Positions 35,601-46,365 of a DNA stretch of 64,000 nt are shown here, piece after piece. How positions within the stretch are numbered: position 1 is the stretch's first letter; every line of letters begins with the position of its first letter. The notes under the pieces are model-generated. The model was not told where the DNA came from, made no database searches, and saw only the letters and a program-made list of their open reading frames with translations. The position numbers were made by a program, and so were the translations under genes. Source of the DNA: Euclidia mi (Eukaryota; Arthropoda; Insecta; Lepidoptera; Erebidae); the NCBI GenBank assembly GCA_944739405.2, contig OX123196.2, positions 50,196,196 through 50,260,195 of the forward strand, given 5' to 3'.

Positions 35601-35822
35601 TCTTTGCAGTCCGTTCGTAATTGTGTGGTACACAATTATAATTAAAACTTATACTTATTGCTTTTGTTCTTAATCCGACATAAAAGCTATTTATATACGC
35701 TTTTGAAGAACTTTGTTATGACTATTAATATTAGTTTTTTTAATAACCTGAGTATTGGAGGGTTGAAAGTGCCAACAACCGCGACAACAGTGAAGTTATA
35801 TATTCTAAGAAACTTTGAATGT
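32674..35822. other. mostly unassigned sequence
   Basis: No element was delimited. Near 34440-34490 GGAACCCTGCATCTTGCGTG resembles a motif at about 53092 (GAAACCCTGTATTATGCGTG), suggesting copies of one dispersed repeat. The short frames present show no domain features. Confidence 0.35.
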
Positions 35823-36020
35823 ATTCATATTTTTATCATCAGCCTTTAACAGTCCACTGCTGGACTAGGCTTCTCCTTTGTAAGGAGGCATTGGCCTACT
35901 ATATCACTCTGGGCAAATGGGTTGGTATAGGGTTTGTATCAAGTTTTCCTTCTCTTACAGTGCTGTTCTCTGCATAATATGCTCCCTCTGTCGGCTCTTA
36001 CGACACCGATAGGATGATAT

Positions 36021-36685
36021 CATCATCATCATATCAGCCAAACGACGTCCACTGCTGGACATAGGCCTCCCCCAAGGTTCTCCACACAGACCGGTCTTGA
36101 GCCGCCCGCATCCAACCGCCTCCCGCGATCTTGACGAGGTCGTCGGTCCACCTTGCGGGGGGCCTACCTCTGCTGCGTCGTCCGGTACGTGGCCGCCACT
36201 CCAGAACCTTTCTGCCCCAACGGCCATCGGTTCTTCGAGCTATGTGCCCTGCCCACTGCCACTTCAGCTTGGCTATCCGGAGAGCTATGCCGGCGACTTT
36301 GGTTCTACTGCGGATCTCCTCATTTCTGATTCGATCTCGCAGGGAAACTCTAAGCATAGCTCTCTCCATCGCCCTCTGCCTGACCTCGAGCCTTCTGATA
36401 AGGCCCATAGTGAGCGACCACGTCTCTGATCCGTAAGTCATCACTGGCAACACACACTGGTCAAAGACTTTCGTCTTGAGACACTGCGGGATATCGGACG
36501 AGAAGATATGTCGTAGCTTCCCGAACGCTGCCCAACCGAGTTGGATTCGACGATTGACCTCGTTCTCGAAGTTGGACCTACCTAATTGGACTACTTGTCC
36601 CAGGTAGGTATACTTGTCGACAACTTCGAGCGTAGAGTTCCCAACCTGAATAGGAGCAGGTACAACATGGATATGTTAGGATGAT
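36021..36685 (-). mobile_element. 5'-truncated RTE-type LINE (tail T2 donor)
   Basis: It is bounded by GATAGGATGATAT at 36008-36020 and 36686-36698. On the minus strand it carries the end of the RT protein and a very short 3' UTR ending in GGCTGATATGATGATGATG. The tail region GGCCTATGTCCAGCAGTGG is shared with the SINE it interrupts. Confidence 0.88.
36034..36663 (-). pseudogene. RTE LINE ORF, C-terminal ~210 codons
   Basis: The minus-strand frame is open from about 36663 to the stop at 36034: VDKYTYLGQVVQLGRSNFE, RIQLGWAAFGKLR, KTKVFDQCVLPVMTYGSETW, LKWQWAGHIARR, RGRPPARWTDDLVKIAG, and end EAYVQQWTSFG. This is the thumb and C-terminal region of RTE-like endonuclease/reverse transcriptase proteins. 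The catalytic palm is missing through 5' truncation, but the remaining frame is intact, which suggests a recent insertion. Confidence 0.85.
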
Positions 36686-36863
36686 GATAGGATGATATGG
36701 GGTGGTGACAATCCGTATTCTTAATCCGTCACCACACGGGTAATAATTCATATTTTTCTTACTCTATATGAGAAGTGCAATTTAATATTTTGTTTTATAG
36801 TAGATAGATAATAATTATAGTATATAGATATATAGTAGATAGATATAATTAGTAGATAGATAA

Positions 36864-37113
36864 ATTGACTGCCTGCGTGGTCCAGTGGATAGCGTATGCG
36901 ACTGCTGATCGGAGGTCGCGGGTTCGATTCCCGGGTCGGGCAAAAAGTGTTACTGGGTTTTTCCGAATTCTCAGTAGCAGCTCGGAGTCTGGTAATGTGC
37001 CCGATAACGGCAATAGGCTCGCCCCCTATTACGTGGGACTTTAAAATTCATGGCGAAATGTGAGTGTAATATTACACCTCTGCCTACCTCTTCGGGGATG
37101 CAGGCGTGAGCCT
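36864..37113 (+). mobile_element. tRNA-headed SINE (H2+T1), best preserved copy
   Basis: A-box TGGTCCAGTGGATAGCG and B-box GGTTCGATTCCCGG, body AATGTGCCCGATAACGGCAA, and 3' end CTCTGCCTACCTCTTCGGGG and CAGGCGTGAG are all present. A probable 8-bp duplication ATAGATAA lies at 36856-36863 and 37114-37121. Confidence 0.88.
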
Positions 37114-37562
37114 ATAGATAATAATTTACGTCACAACAAAGAAATGATCTGGATAGGACCATTCTTGTTACATAGAGGTATAAAATAGCCTACAACGTTC
37201 CAAATGTACTTATACATTTTTTTATAAAAATCTTTCAAGCCGTTTCGGAGGCATTCGATAACAAACTCTGTGATTCGAGATTCTTATTTACCCATTTGAT
37301 ATCCAGCCAATTGAATCTGTCTCATTACAATGCAAAGACACACGAATCCAATAATATACTGCAAATAGACACAGAAATTTATACGAGACAGAAGCCAACT
37401 TACATAGAGGTCTGATCAGCAAAAATATTTGGCCGTGCCAAAAGTACATCAAATATGATGTACACAAAACCCGAAATACAACAATAGATACGCTTCAGTA
37501 GTACTTTCGGTAGATACGTTTTATCCAATCTTCTTGCAAATGACGCGGATTGAATGAAACAT

Positions 37563-37950
37563 TGAATGAAGAAGAGACTTATTGAAAGTACAATAAATGC
37601 TGTAGAAATGAGAGCACTGAGAAGTATGTGTATGTGGTGTATCTTTGACCGCCAGAGGAAAGAATTGTGTGATAAGAGAGTGGTGAGGAGTAAAAGAAGA
37701 TGTAGTGACAAGCATCGAGAAAGGCATGTTAAGATGGTTTGGGCACATGAAGAGGATGGATGACGAAAGACTGACAAAGAAGATATATAAGGCAAGTGTG
37801 AATGGGACAGGACGAAGGGAATGACCTAGGCGGACGTTCTCTGACCAGATTGGAGACATCCTTAAAAAAAGACAGATCAGAAGTACCCTAAACAGAAGAG
37901 TCTCTGCCTACCCCTCCGAGATACAGGCGTGAGTCTATGTGTGTATGTAT
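37563..37950 (+). mobile_element. 5'-truncated LINE, second copy of the T1-tail LINE
   Basis: An 11-bp duplication GAATGAAACAT (37552-37562 and 37951-37961) sets the limits. The coding sequence parallels 25641-26022 and extends ~25 codons further upstream (INAVEMRALRSMC). It has frameshifts, a stop in the RRGRPRRTF region and a deletion joining TLNRR directly to VSAYPS. The 3' end CTCTGCCTACCCCTCCGAG and CAGGCGTGAGTCTATG is retained. Confidence 0.85.
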
Positions 37951-37961
37951 GAATGAAACAT

Positions 37962-39642
37962 ACTTTTACCTGTATTGATATGTATTTTTACCATATCTGT
38001 GGGATAGGATATCATATATACCTATTTGGAAACCATGCTTATGTTTATCTTGCCGTTTTTCGTTTCACTTGACTGATTTATACACTCACAGGCACAATTA
38101 ACCGCCCACCTATATCATACGTCGCCCGTTTTGTTTTCGTTAACTATGGCTTATCAACTGTTTAGGTTTTGTCAAGTGGATAATTAAGCAATAATTTAAA
38201 CAGTTATGCTCTCAACTCGTTGCCCAAAGGACAATGGCAGAATTTTTTCTGGGTTTGTTGTGGCGACCTTAAACTTCATATGAACAAAACAAATTGTTTT
38301 TTTTTCTACGATTTTTAATATTTTCACTTTGTCTCGTTAAAGCTGGAGTATTTTATGATGATAAAAAATTGGTTGCCTGTAAAGTCGGTATACGGGCGAA
38401 AGTTTTACGTGACAACGACTTTGAGTGGTAAAATAATTTTAATGTGAATATTCATTCGTATAGTAGGAAGAAGGATGAAAGACGCGTGCCTTTCACTTTT
38501 TATGTCTGTCTCTCTCGCTCTTAGGCGGGACGCGTGCCTCTCACTCGCTCTCATTGTGAGCGCATAACGTGAGCGGAGCGTAACGCAGTTTCTTGAAGTG
38601 TCACCCGGCAAACCAATTTATAAGACGTTGTCACGTCAAAAGCATTCCAATTGATTACGAATACTTTTTATTTGATTGTTGCCATAGACAATGGTGTGAC
38701 ATGAATAGACGTGAGTGCTATATCCGTATCGATTATTAAATAAGTAATCGATACGATCGACCTTTATAGAGTTGGTTTGGTTTAAAATGCAGTTATTAAA
38801 TATTTAATCAACATTATATCAATAAGCTAATATTTTTGAAGCAAAACAACGTTTAAATCAAATAAAAACGTCACAGCATCATTTTAAAGTTGTATCGATT
38901 TCACATAAAATCGATTTAAAATGTGCAGCTCTGCTTTTGTCTTTGGCTGTGACAGTTAGATGCTACAAAATACTTCCGCGTTTTGATGTCAATCTGACAT
39001 ATGTCATTTGATAATTCAAACTTACCTACCTACATTGTTTAACTTTCATACTATAACTTTCATTGTACCCACATTGTTCATTCTTAACTAAAACTTCAAA
39101 CACCGATATCGTCTTTTTCCACCTTTCCTGAGTGAAAATAGAATCATTTGTAGAGTCTGTTACTTACGCCAATTTTTTTGATATATTTTTCCTTACTGTT
39201 CGCTGCAATTTAATTTCAGACATTTTGATGTATGGAGATCTGCCATTGTCCTTTGTGTTACTGAAGGGTTTTAGGAATTTAGTCGTTATTTGATATTGTT
39301 TTTTTGTAATTACGTACTAAATCGATGAATTTATCCCGCCAATTTGTTCTATACATGTCCAATGCACTCATGGATAAGTAGGTATTTCGAGTATTGCACA
39401 CGCGCAGGTTAATTTAATTGCGGCTTAAAAAAGCGTCTACTTAAAGAAAATATTTGTTTCCCAGGAATAATTTCCTTAGTATGACGTAGCATGATATTCA
39501 AAACGAGTCGATTTCGGCTTGGTGATGGGTCTTGTAACACTCTGTACGTATTATTGTCCTAGTCTAGATTGTTCATTAGGTAATCAGCAGTAATTTTCAT
39601 ATTACTAAATAATTTTATACAAAATATTAACGTGCAAAGGTA
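37962..39642. other. no delimited feature
   Basis: A GC-richer stretch at 38455-38590 has an internal near-duplication (GCGTGCCTTTCACT and GCGTGCCTCTCACT) and alternates CTCTCGCTCT-like motifs, probably a dispersed repeat. The rest is AT-rich without coding signal. Confidence 0.35.
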
Positions 39643-39762
39643 ATTGAAATTAATCTACAGTTTACGGATGTTATCGCGTTATATTGGTTTAACTGGTTAC
39701 ACCACTTAACCAGTGAAACCAATATAACGCGATAAAATCCGTAACTGTAGTTTAATTTCAAT
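39643..39762. mobile_element. hairpin MITE (~57-bp arms)
   Basis: The left arm 39643-39699 and right arm 39707-39762 pair with about four differences. The loop is CACCACT. The arm begins ATTGAAATTAAWCTACAGTT and includes ATCGCGTTATATTGGTTT. A half copy of the same arm lies at 52173-52206, split by a SINE. Confidence 0.8.
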
Positions 39763-40139
39763 GTGTAACATTCGCGTAAACCCAAGAAAATATTATGTGC
39801 AAAGGTAACATATAAATTGCCATAATAAGGTTACAATTTTATTATTAACGCACGTATTTGCCCACCCATGGCCGTCTAGCGATTGACATGCTGTTTAGTT
39901 GGTGTATAATAATACATAAGAGTGAGATACGCGATAGCGCTACGGCATTTGTTACGACTTGAGATGTTACGATGCATATGCAAATAGCAGTTAGATAGCA
40001 ATTACATTACAAATAGCAGTTTCTGTCACAATGTTTCATGTCACTTTGTTTCACCGCCGTTAACGTAGAACACAGAGTTGTCCTGCGTCAAGTCTGCGGA
40101 TCCCAGGCTAGTAAACACCATACTAAATACAGGTCAAAC

Positions 40140-40244
40140 AGTAAAGAGAAAATCTCAATCTAATTTTTGTTATTAGATTTGGAAGTTCTAAAACATCTTA
40201 TTTACGACTGTGATTAGTAGAATCCAATTTATTTTCTCTTTACT
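40140..40244. repeat. small element with 14-bp perfect TIRs
   Basis: AGTAAAGAGAAAAT at 40140-40153 and its exact complement at 40231-40244 enclose a 77-bp AT-rich interior. No target duplication was identified. A MITE is the simplest reading. Confidence 0.5.
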
Positions 40245-40803
40245 ATGAACGAGGAAAATCAGAATTCATTAAATGAGTCCTTTGATTTTCTTGTTAGGAT
40301 AACTAAGTAAAACATCAGCTTGTTTAAAAAATGGATCCAATATTTATGTTTATGCTACATTGCTGATCTTTTTCCGTTGTCTAAAGGTCAAGAAATGAAT
40401 AATTTTTGCCAAATCTTGGAGAACAAATATAATAGAGTCTAAGTTTTCATAAAGATAGTCAAATATTGTTCTATAAATATGAGTTTGATATTTTTGTTAC
40501 CCTGTAGGGACGTGTTTTCGTAGAAGCAGAATATTACATAATGTAAAACTAAACGAAACTTACTATTAGCAAAATGGAGAAGCGGTTTTACTGTATTCTT
40601 TTTGTGTTATTGAGAATGTGATTGCAAACTTTTGACTACAGATAAGACTAAGTTAACATTGCATACACTAGTTCTATTGCGTAGTATTTTCGTGCACATT
40701 AGTTCTGCCCCCATGAAATGATAGTCGTTAGCTGTATGAGCCTTGATAACGCAGGAGGCTTTGATACTCTATTTACTACATAGTACTTATTTTCAAAGAT
40801 TTT

Positions 40804-41397
40804 AGCAGCGATCAGACGGCCCGATTCATCGTGCCCTAAGTCCCGATGGATTGGGTGGTGTGATCGCTGTTAGGCTGTTAGTGTCCCTAAATCGGGCGAT
40901 CGAGGGTGCCCGACCACCCTAAGTCCCTAAGGCCCGATGAATCGTGCTGTCTGATCGCGGTTAGGGCCCTCAGTGCCAGCGCGGCATTCGGCGTGAAAGG
41001 ACGTGTAGAGTGAAAATGGCTACGGAACGCCAAAGAGAGATAATACTCAACGTACTGGAAGTTTATAAAAAGATGATTAAATTGTCCAGAATTCATTCGG
41101 ACGTAATTTCTAAAGTCCTCCGGCTCAAATAAAACACACAAAATGTTCATGTTACACAATTTATTTCTCCAGAGTAAATATTCCTTTACCCAACATCTTC
41201 TTTTCTTTTTTTGTTTTACTACACCCGCTGTTACTGCAAGAGCGATTCCAAGTTTTTGATACTTTGCCGCCATCTTCACTGCTCGGCGTTCGGCTACCAA
41301 GTGAGTTAGGGTGGCGATATCGTGTAGTGTGATCAGAACGCCCAATCTATCGAGCCCTACTCATCGGTCCGATGAATCGTGTCCTCTGATCGCTGCT
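40804..41397 (-). mobile_element. PIF/Harbinger-type element, internally deleted
   Basis: Terminal repeats of ~28 bp begin AGCAGCGATCAGA at 40804 and are mirrored at 41397. Both share CGATTCATCG further in, and extra copies of the CGATGAATCGTG and CCCTAAGTCCC motifs lie subterminally at the left. The interior encodes the start of a PIF/Harbinger transposase on the minus strand. At 594 bp it is far shorter than an autonomous copy, so it is a deletion derivative. Flanking TTT/TTG makes the target duplication unclear. Confidence 0.75.
41080..41275 (-). pseudogene. PIF/Harbinger transposase N-terminus
   Basis: Minus-strand residues MAAKYQKLGIALAVTAGVV, KKKRRCWVKEYLLWRN, FEPEDFRNYVRMNSGQF match the N-terminal region before the DDE domain of PIF/Harbinger nucleases (KRRYWVHP, then FRM...FDEL). 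After about 60 residues the sequence jumps to terminal-repeat material, so all catalytic residues are gone. Confidence 0.65.
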
Positions 41398-41577
41398 TTG
41401 GCCCTTATTAGTGGGTTTGTAATCATATCTTCTATAGCATATTTAAAGCTCAGAAGATGTTTTTATCAGCAAGTAGGTAGGTACATAATTATGAAAGTCA
41501 GTTAAATAATTTTGTCTCAATGATTTGTCTTATTACGAGAATCATTAGAATAGTTATTAATAATTTGTTTCTTTATG

Positions 41578-41630
41578 AGCCTCCTATATCCAGCGGTGAA
41601 ACAGGTTATAAACAACGCTGATGATGATGA
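41578..41630 (+). repeat. RTE/SINE 3' tail remnant, target of the BEL insertion
   Basis: CCAGCGGTGAAACAGG and then GCTGATGATGATG resemble the T2-type tail. The BEL element sits immediately after it. Confidence 0.5.
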
Positions 41631-41635
41631 TCTGT

Positions 41636-42232
41636 GTCTAGAATTACCGTAGGCTTACTGGGAATTGGTTGTAGGCACAGTGGAAGCTAATTTATATTCA
41701 TCCAGTTGGCCTAAAGCAATCAAATGTCTGACACATATTGCTGAGATTCTCAGCGATGACAAATTATAAGGTAGTTATATGAAAATTTTACCTTATAGCT
41801 CCTGGTGATGTTCTTGAAGTGGACCTATAGATTAACTTATAATTTTGGCCAAAATAACAAGAGAATCGATAGATACCAGTATACAATTCGGCGAAGTCCT
41901 TCTCCAGACCACGATGCACTTTTGCGGTTCACAAAACTTTTCACAAATGTTCAATATGTCATCAATTTACAACAAACTTTGCCGGAAGTCAAAAGCGGCA
42001 ATTACGTATCAGATTTCACAAACTATTCGCGTAGCTACAAGGATGTGCTTTTCAAAAAGGCGATCAATTATTTTACGTACGAGATGACAACGTGGTAATT
42101 TTTCAACGCGGGAAGGACGGAAGTGACAGTTCAGTGTGACCATTGTCAGAAATTTTCAATAGACTAAACAAAATGTTACTCAATCGATCTAATCGATTTG
42201 ACTTATAATAAAAACTAATTCTATTTCAAACA
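41636..42232 (-). repeat. 3' LTR of the BEL element (597 bp)
   Basis: Nearly identical to the 5' LTR. A purine-rich GGGGCGGGTGGA directly precedes it on the minus strand (42233-42244) and is a plausible polypurine tract. Confidence 0.92.
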
Positions 42233-42263
42233 TCCACCCGCCCCGGACCGGCCTACCGGTCCG

Positions 42264-44520
42264 CTAATCGGTTGGTAGACGTGACAATGTTGCAACCGCT
42301 CTCCTCAGAATCGAACCGTCCACCAAGTCCTCAGCAAATCGGGGAACTCCATCAGCCCCAGTTACCAAACGAAGGATGCGCCCCCTGCGCCATCTGAGTG
42401 GCGGAAGGTTAGCCTCCTTTATCAAAACGAGGTCACCAATCTTGGGTGGATCGGTCTTGTCGGTCCACTTAACGCGTTGCTGGAGTATGTGCAAATATTC
42501 CAAGTTCCAGCGTTTCCAAAAGCTATCAATATAGGGGTACTCAGGCAAGGCGACAAGTGGGCGACCAATCAAAAAATGGCCCGGCGTAAGGGCCTCCAAA
42601 TCATTCGGATCTGAGGAGATCGGGCACAACGGCCGAGAGTTCAAAACGGTCTCGATCTTACAAAACACAGTTGCGAGTTCCTCAAATGTAAGCACAGATT
42701 CACCGATTGTCCTGCGCAAGTGTGTTTTGGCCGATTTTACGGCGGCCTCAAATATACCACCCCAGTGTGGGCAATTTGGTGGGGAAAACAACCAATTTAT
42801 CCCACGTCGGGCAAGCCTATCACCTATATCAGCCTTGTTGGTTTCAAGAAAATTAACAACATCATTCAAATAATTATACGTGCCCTTGAAGTTAGTGCCG
42901 CAGTCAGAGCGGATCAAGGAAGGCAGCCCTCTGCGGGATACAAATCTGTCAAATGTGGCTACAAACGCCTCGGTCGTAAGTGAGGAGACCAGTTCCAAAT
43001 GAACGGCCTTTGTGGAGAGGCAAACAAAAACACACAAGTAGGCCTTAACAGTCTTGCTGTTTCGAAGTGTCGACGTTTTCACCAAAAAGGGACCAGCGAA
43101 GTCCGTGCCAACACCGTCAAACGTCCTGCTTTCAGTTACGCGATCTGCCGGTAAGTCCCCCATCAAGGGCTGCATGGTAGAAGCCTTGAGCTTATAGCAA
43201 GGGATGCAGCGAAAGACTACACTCCGAATAATTCTTCGGGCAGACAAGATCCAAAATTCGCGTTGCAAAATGGCCAACAAAGCATTACAACCAGCATGCG
43301 AATTTTTAAGGTGACGGTCAGTTACCAACAAGCGTACCAAATGACCGTCCTTAGGTAACAAAAGGGGGTGACGAGCCCCGTAAGGGAGGTTGGCGTTCTT
43401 GAGACGCCCTCCAACGCGCAAGAGACCCGTATCGTCCAAAAAGGGGTTCAATTTAGAGACAGCTCCCGACAATTTCGATCTCCCTGATTTAAGGATAGCA
43501 ATCTCCTTTTCAAAATGCGCCAATTGCACAGAACGAACCCAAAAGGTGAGGGACTCCTGTCGTTCCTGTGGTGAGATAAACGGTGTCAGTCGTTTCTGTT
43601 GTGGGTGCCTAAAATTAAAAACAAAACGCTTTATCCAAGCAGTAACACCTAACAACTTGTCAAGGGAGCTGTAACGATTCAACAAAAAATCGGGGTCGAA
43701 GGCGCATTCCACCTTTTCAAGAGCGAGTGTTCGTAGACCCGGCAAATTAGAAGTATTCAAAACTGGCGTTCGAGGCCAATCAATTTCTGGTCGACTCAAC
43801 CATTCCGGACCCCATCACAGTGAATGACCTATCAAACTAGGCGTCAAGCATCCGCGCGAGGCACAATCAGCCGGGTTGAGCTCACCTGGCACGTGTCTCC
43901 AAACAAGCTTGACTTCGGATTTCTGGATTTGAGAAACGCGATTAGCAACAAATACCTCCAAAGTGTGGACAGACGCCTTCAACCAACAAAGTACAATTTG
44001 GCTGTCTGTCCAGGCGTAGGTCCCATCAATACAAATGCTTTTACCCAAAGTACTGGACACGTGGTTCAACAAGCGTACAAGTAGGGCTGCTCCCGAGAGC
44101 TCCAATTTTGGAATGGTCAGAGATGTCCGAAGGGATGCCACCTTGCTCTTTACCATGATCAGGGAAACCCTCACCTGACCTGAGGCACTAACTGTACGCA
44201 AGTACACCACGGCGGCGTGACCACGTTCCGAGGCGTCACAAAACCCGTGAAGGGTGGCCTTGTACTTCCCGGGAGGAAGGATGGGACGAGGCAAGGAGAT
44301 CTCGTTGACGGCAGGAAGTGAGGATACAAAGGAGGTCCATTCCTCAACAAGAGCGCCGTGCAGAGGTTCGTCCCAGGTCAATCCTGCTGTCCAAAGCTTC
44401 TGCAAGAAGCATTTTGCCCAAAATATGATAGGACAAATCCAACCGTTCGGATCAAAGGTTCTGGCGACAGTAGACAACACGAGACATTTAGTCCAAGAAC
44501 CCGAGCCGTCTGGTACGCCT
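42264..44520 (-). pseudogene. pol: BEL pol: RT end, RNase H and integrase, one in-frame TGA
   Basis: After the deletion junction the frame gives TKCLVLSTVARTFDPNGW (end of RT), GFCDASERGHAAVVYL and TDSQIVLCWL (RNase H), WRHVPGELNPADCASRG, then LIGHSL-stop-WGPEWL. The stop is TGA at 43815-43817, in the place of a conserved Trp, most simply a TGG to TGA change. The same frame continues into integrase: HHCC zinc site (HLKNSHAGCNALL to CIPCYK), and DDE residues in GVGTDFAGPF, RSDCGTNFKG and WGGIFEAAVKSAK, followed by RWRRGRILRLVTGADG. The integrase part is 511 codons without further damage. Confidence 0.9.
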
Positions 44521-44524
44521 CGTC

Positions 44525-45071
44525 AGACACGGGCAGATGCTGGATGAGGCCCTTAGCCTGCCCATCCAGAACCGACATTAGATAGGCCAACTTTTGCGCT
44601 GGCCGAAGGTCAGCCCTATCATTGACTAGGCTGTCGAACAAATTAACGAAGCCCAGGTAGCTTCCTAGGCAGCCATCAAAATGGGGGAGGTCCAAAGTAG
44701 AGCCTACTCACCAGCCCCGGTGCTGACCTAGGAAGCTCCTGCTTCAGGCCGGGTTGCCCTTCCCTATCGGCAACTAGTTGTCTCGCAGTATTGGAGACAG
44801 CATCATACAGGTCTAAGACCTGGGCATAGTCTTCGCTGACCTTACTTCGGTGGTCAGCAGTGAAATCATTGATTGACACTTCAAGACAGCAAGTGCTGAA
44901 AGTGCGGAATTGCTGTTCCACACTTGCCAGGCGATCGTCAATCCGCTCGTACCTTTGAAGTAAGGCCTGCTGGCGATCAGGCCGGTTCATTAAAGCACTG
45001 GCTGAGGCAAACCAGCGCAAATCTGATGCAATAGCACCAGCAGCCGCACGCAAGTCCTTGATAGCTGACAT
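44525..45071 (-). pseudogene. gag: BEL gag, N-terminal half with 2-bp frameshift
   Basis: ATG at 45071 (MSAIKDLRAA). Helical N-terminal region to about residue 125, then a frame change near 44698-44703, where a CC present in the copy at 29.08 kb is missing. After it the frame continues with LPHFDGCLGSYLGFVNLFDS and AQKLAYLMSVLDGQAKGLI, the conserved capsid start of BEL/Pao Gag. It ends near 44525 at a deletion junction after SDEAYQTAR. No zinc knuckles remain. Confidence 0.85.
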
Positions 45072-45760
45072 AATCAAAATTCAAAAGAGCCCGGACAAGC
45101 GTTAAATAAAATTAACAATCAAAACTTAATTTTTCTTAATTCTTTGAAACCAACAAAGTATTAGCCTGTTTACTGCTGGTACAAGCAAGTGGCAGGTATT
45201 TACTGCCCAACAAAATTAATAGTTTCAATATATATTGACACAAAACAAAGTCAAAGCTATCAAAAGTTGAAACCTCAAATAAGTTAATTAAAGTTAAATA
45301 TTCAAATAAATTAACTAATTACTTACAACAGACAGACTGGCTGTGTTATTTGAGATATACAATAGTAAGTAAGCACAGAATATGTGTTACCTAACAATAA
45401 TTATTATCTATATATTATAACAAGACTTAAGAATGTAAGGTTCAAACTTAATATATCAATATATGCAATAAACTAAATCAATTGATACATATAACTGATA
45501 TGTATTCAATCAAAGTGACTCATTAATAGTAACAGCAACAAATTTAAGTTAGATTTTTCAACAATACAAATCAACAATTACTGATTGAGGTTATGTGACA
45601 ATGTGTTTCAAATTATCTAGGTCAACTTATACAATTAAATCTAATGTATTTTAGACAATAACTGACCTGACAAACACTACAATACTGTCTACAAGGTGAT
45701 AAGATACAAGCTCATACAAATATGAGTTTATACTCAGTAATGCAACAGCGGCTAAATTTC

Positions 45761-45778
45761 AACCACGCTCTGCTACCA
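45761..45778 (-). other. primer-binding site, initiator tRNA-Met type
   Basis: Minus strand TGGTAGCAGAGCGTGGTT, 6 bp inside the 5' LTR, matches the complement of the eukaryotic initiator tRNA-Met 3' end at 16 of 18 positions as I recall that tRNA. Confidence 0.65.
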
Positions 45779-45784
45779 AAATTA

Positions 45785-46360
45785 TGTCTAGAATTACCGT
45801 AGGCTTACTGGGAATTGGTTGTAGGCACAGTGAAAGCTAATTTATATTCATCCAGTTGGCCTAAAGCAATCAAATGTCTGACACATATTGCTGAGATTCT
45901 CAGCGATGACAAATTATAAGGTTGATGGTTTGGTGATGTTCTTGAAGTGGACCTATAGATTAACTTATAATTTTGGCCAAAATAACAAGAGAATCGATAG
46001 ATACCAGTATACAATTCGGCGAAGTCCTTCTCCAGACCACGATGCACTTTTGCGGTTCACAAAACTTTTCACAAATGTTCAATATGTCATCAATTTACAA
46101 CAAACTTTGCCGGAAGTCAAAAGCGGCAATTACGTATCAGATTTCACAAACTATTCGCGTAGCTACAAGGATGTGCTTTTCAAAAAGGCGATCAATTATT
46201 TTACGTACGAGACGACAACGTGGTAATTTTTCAACGCGGGAAGGACGGAAGTGACAGTTCAGTGTGACCATTGTCAGAAATGTTCAATAGACTAAACAAA
46301 ATGTTACTCAATCGATCTAATCGATTTGACTTATAATAAAAACTAATTCTATTTCAAACA
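45785..46360 (-). repeat. 5' LTR of the BEL element (576 bp)
   Basis: Minus-strand ends TGTTTGAAATAGAATTAG and GGTAATTCTAGACA. It is shorter than the 3' LTR because that one carries TAGTTATATGAAAATTTTAC and neighbours where this has TTGATGGTTTGG. Confidence 0.92.
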
Positions 46361-46365
46361 ATCTG

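Larger units (their letters stand above)
35835..36745 (-). mobile_element. SINE (H1+T2) split by an RTE LINE
   Basis: A 12-bp duplication ATTCATATTTTT (35823-35834 and 36746-36757) delimits the SINE. Its two parts, 35835-36020 and 36699-36745, join into a ~233-bp minus-strand copy like that at 32443. The LINE at 36021-36685 with its 13-bp duplication GATAGGATGATAT separates them. Confidence 0.85.
41636..46360 (-). mobile_element. BEL/Pao LTR retrotransposon with both LTRs, gag-pol deletion
   Basis: The 4725-bp element has LTRs at 41636-42232 (3') and 45785-46360 (5'), both TGTTTGAAATAG to TTCTAGACA on the minus strand. A perfect 5-bp duplication ATCTG lies at 41631-41635 and 46361-46365. The LTRs differ by about three substitutions plus one complex indel, so the insertion is fairly young. 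Gag N-terminus is followed directly by RNase H and integrase. The C-terminal gag, protease and most of RT are deleted. It would be non-autonomous but keeps both LTRs and the primer-binding site. Confidence 0.93.

Noticed and set aside
35955..36436. Plus-strand frames opposite the RTE ORF
   Set aside because: They are antisense shadows of the RTE C-terminus, which has clear family motifs.
41805..42098. Plus-strand frame in the BEL LTR (and its twin at 45888-46226) as a gene
   Set aside because: Both are antisense to the element and occur in LTRs only; duplication of the LTR explains their similarity.
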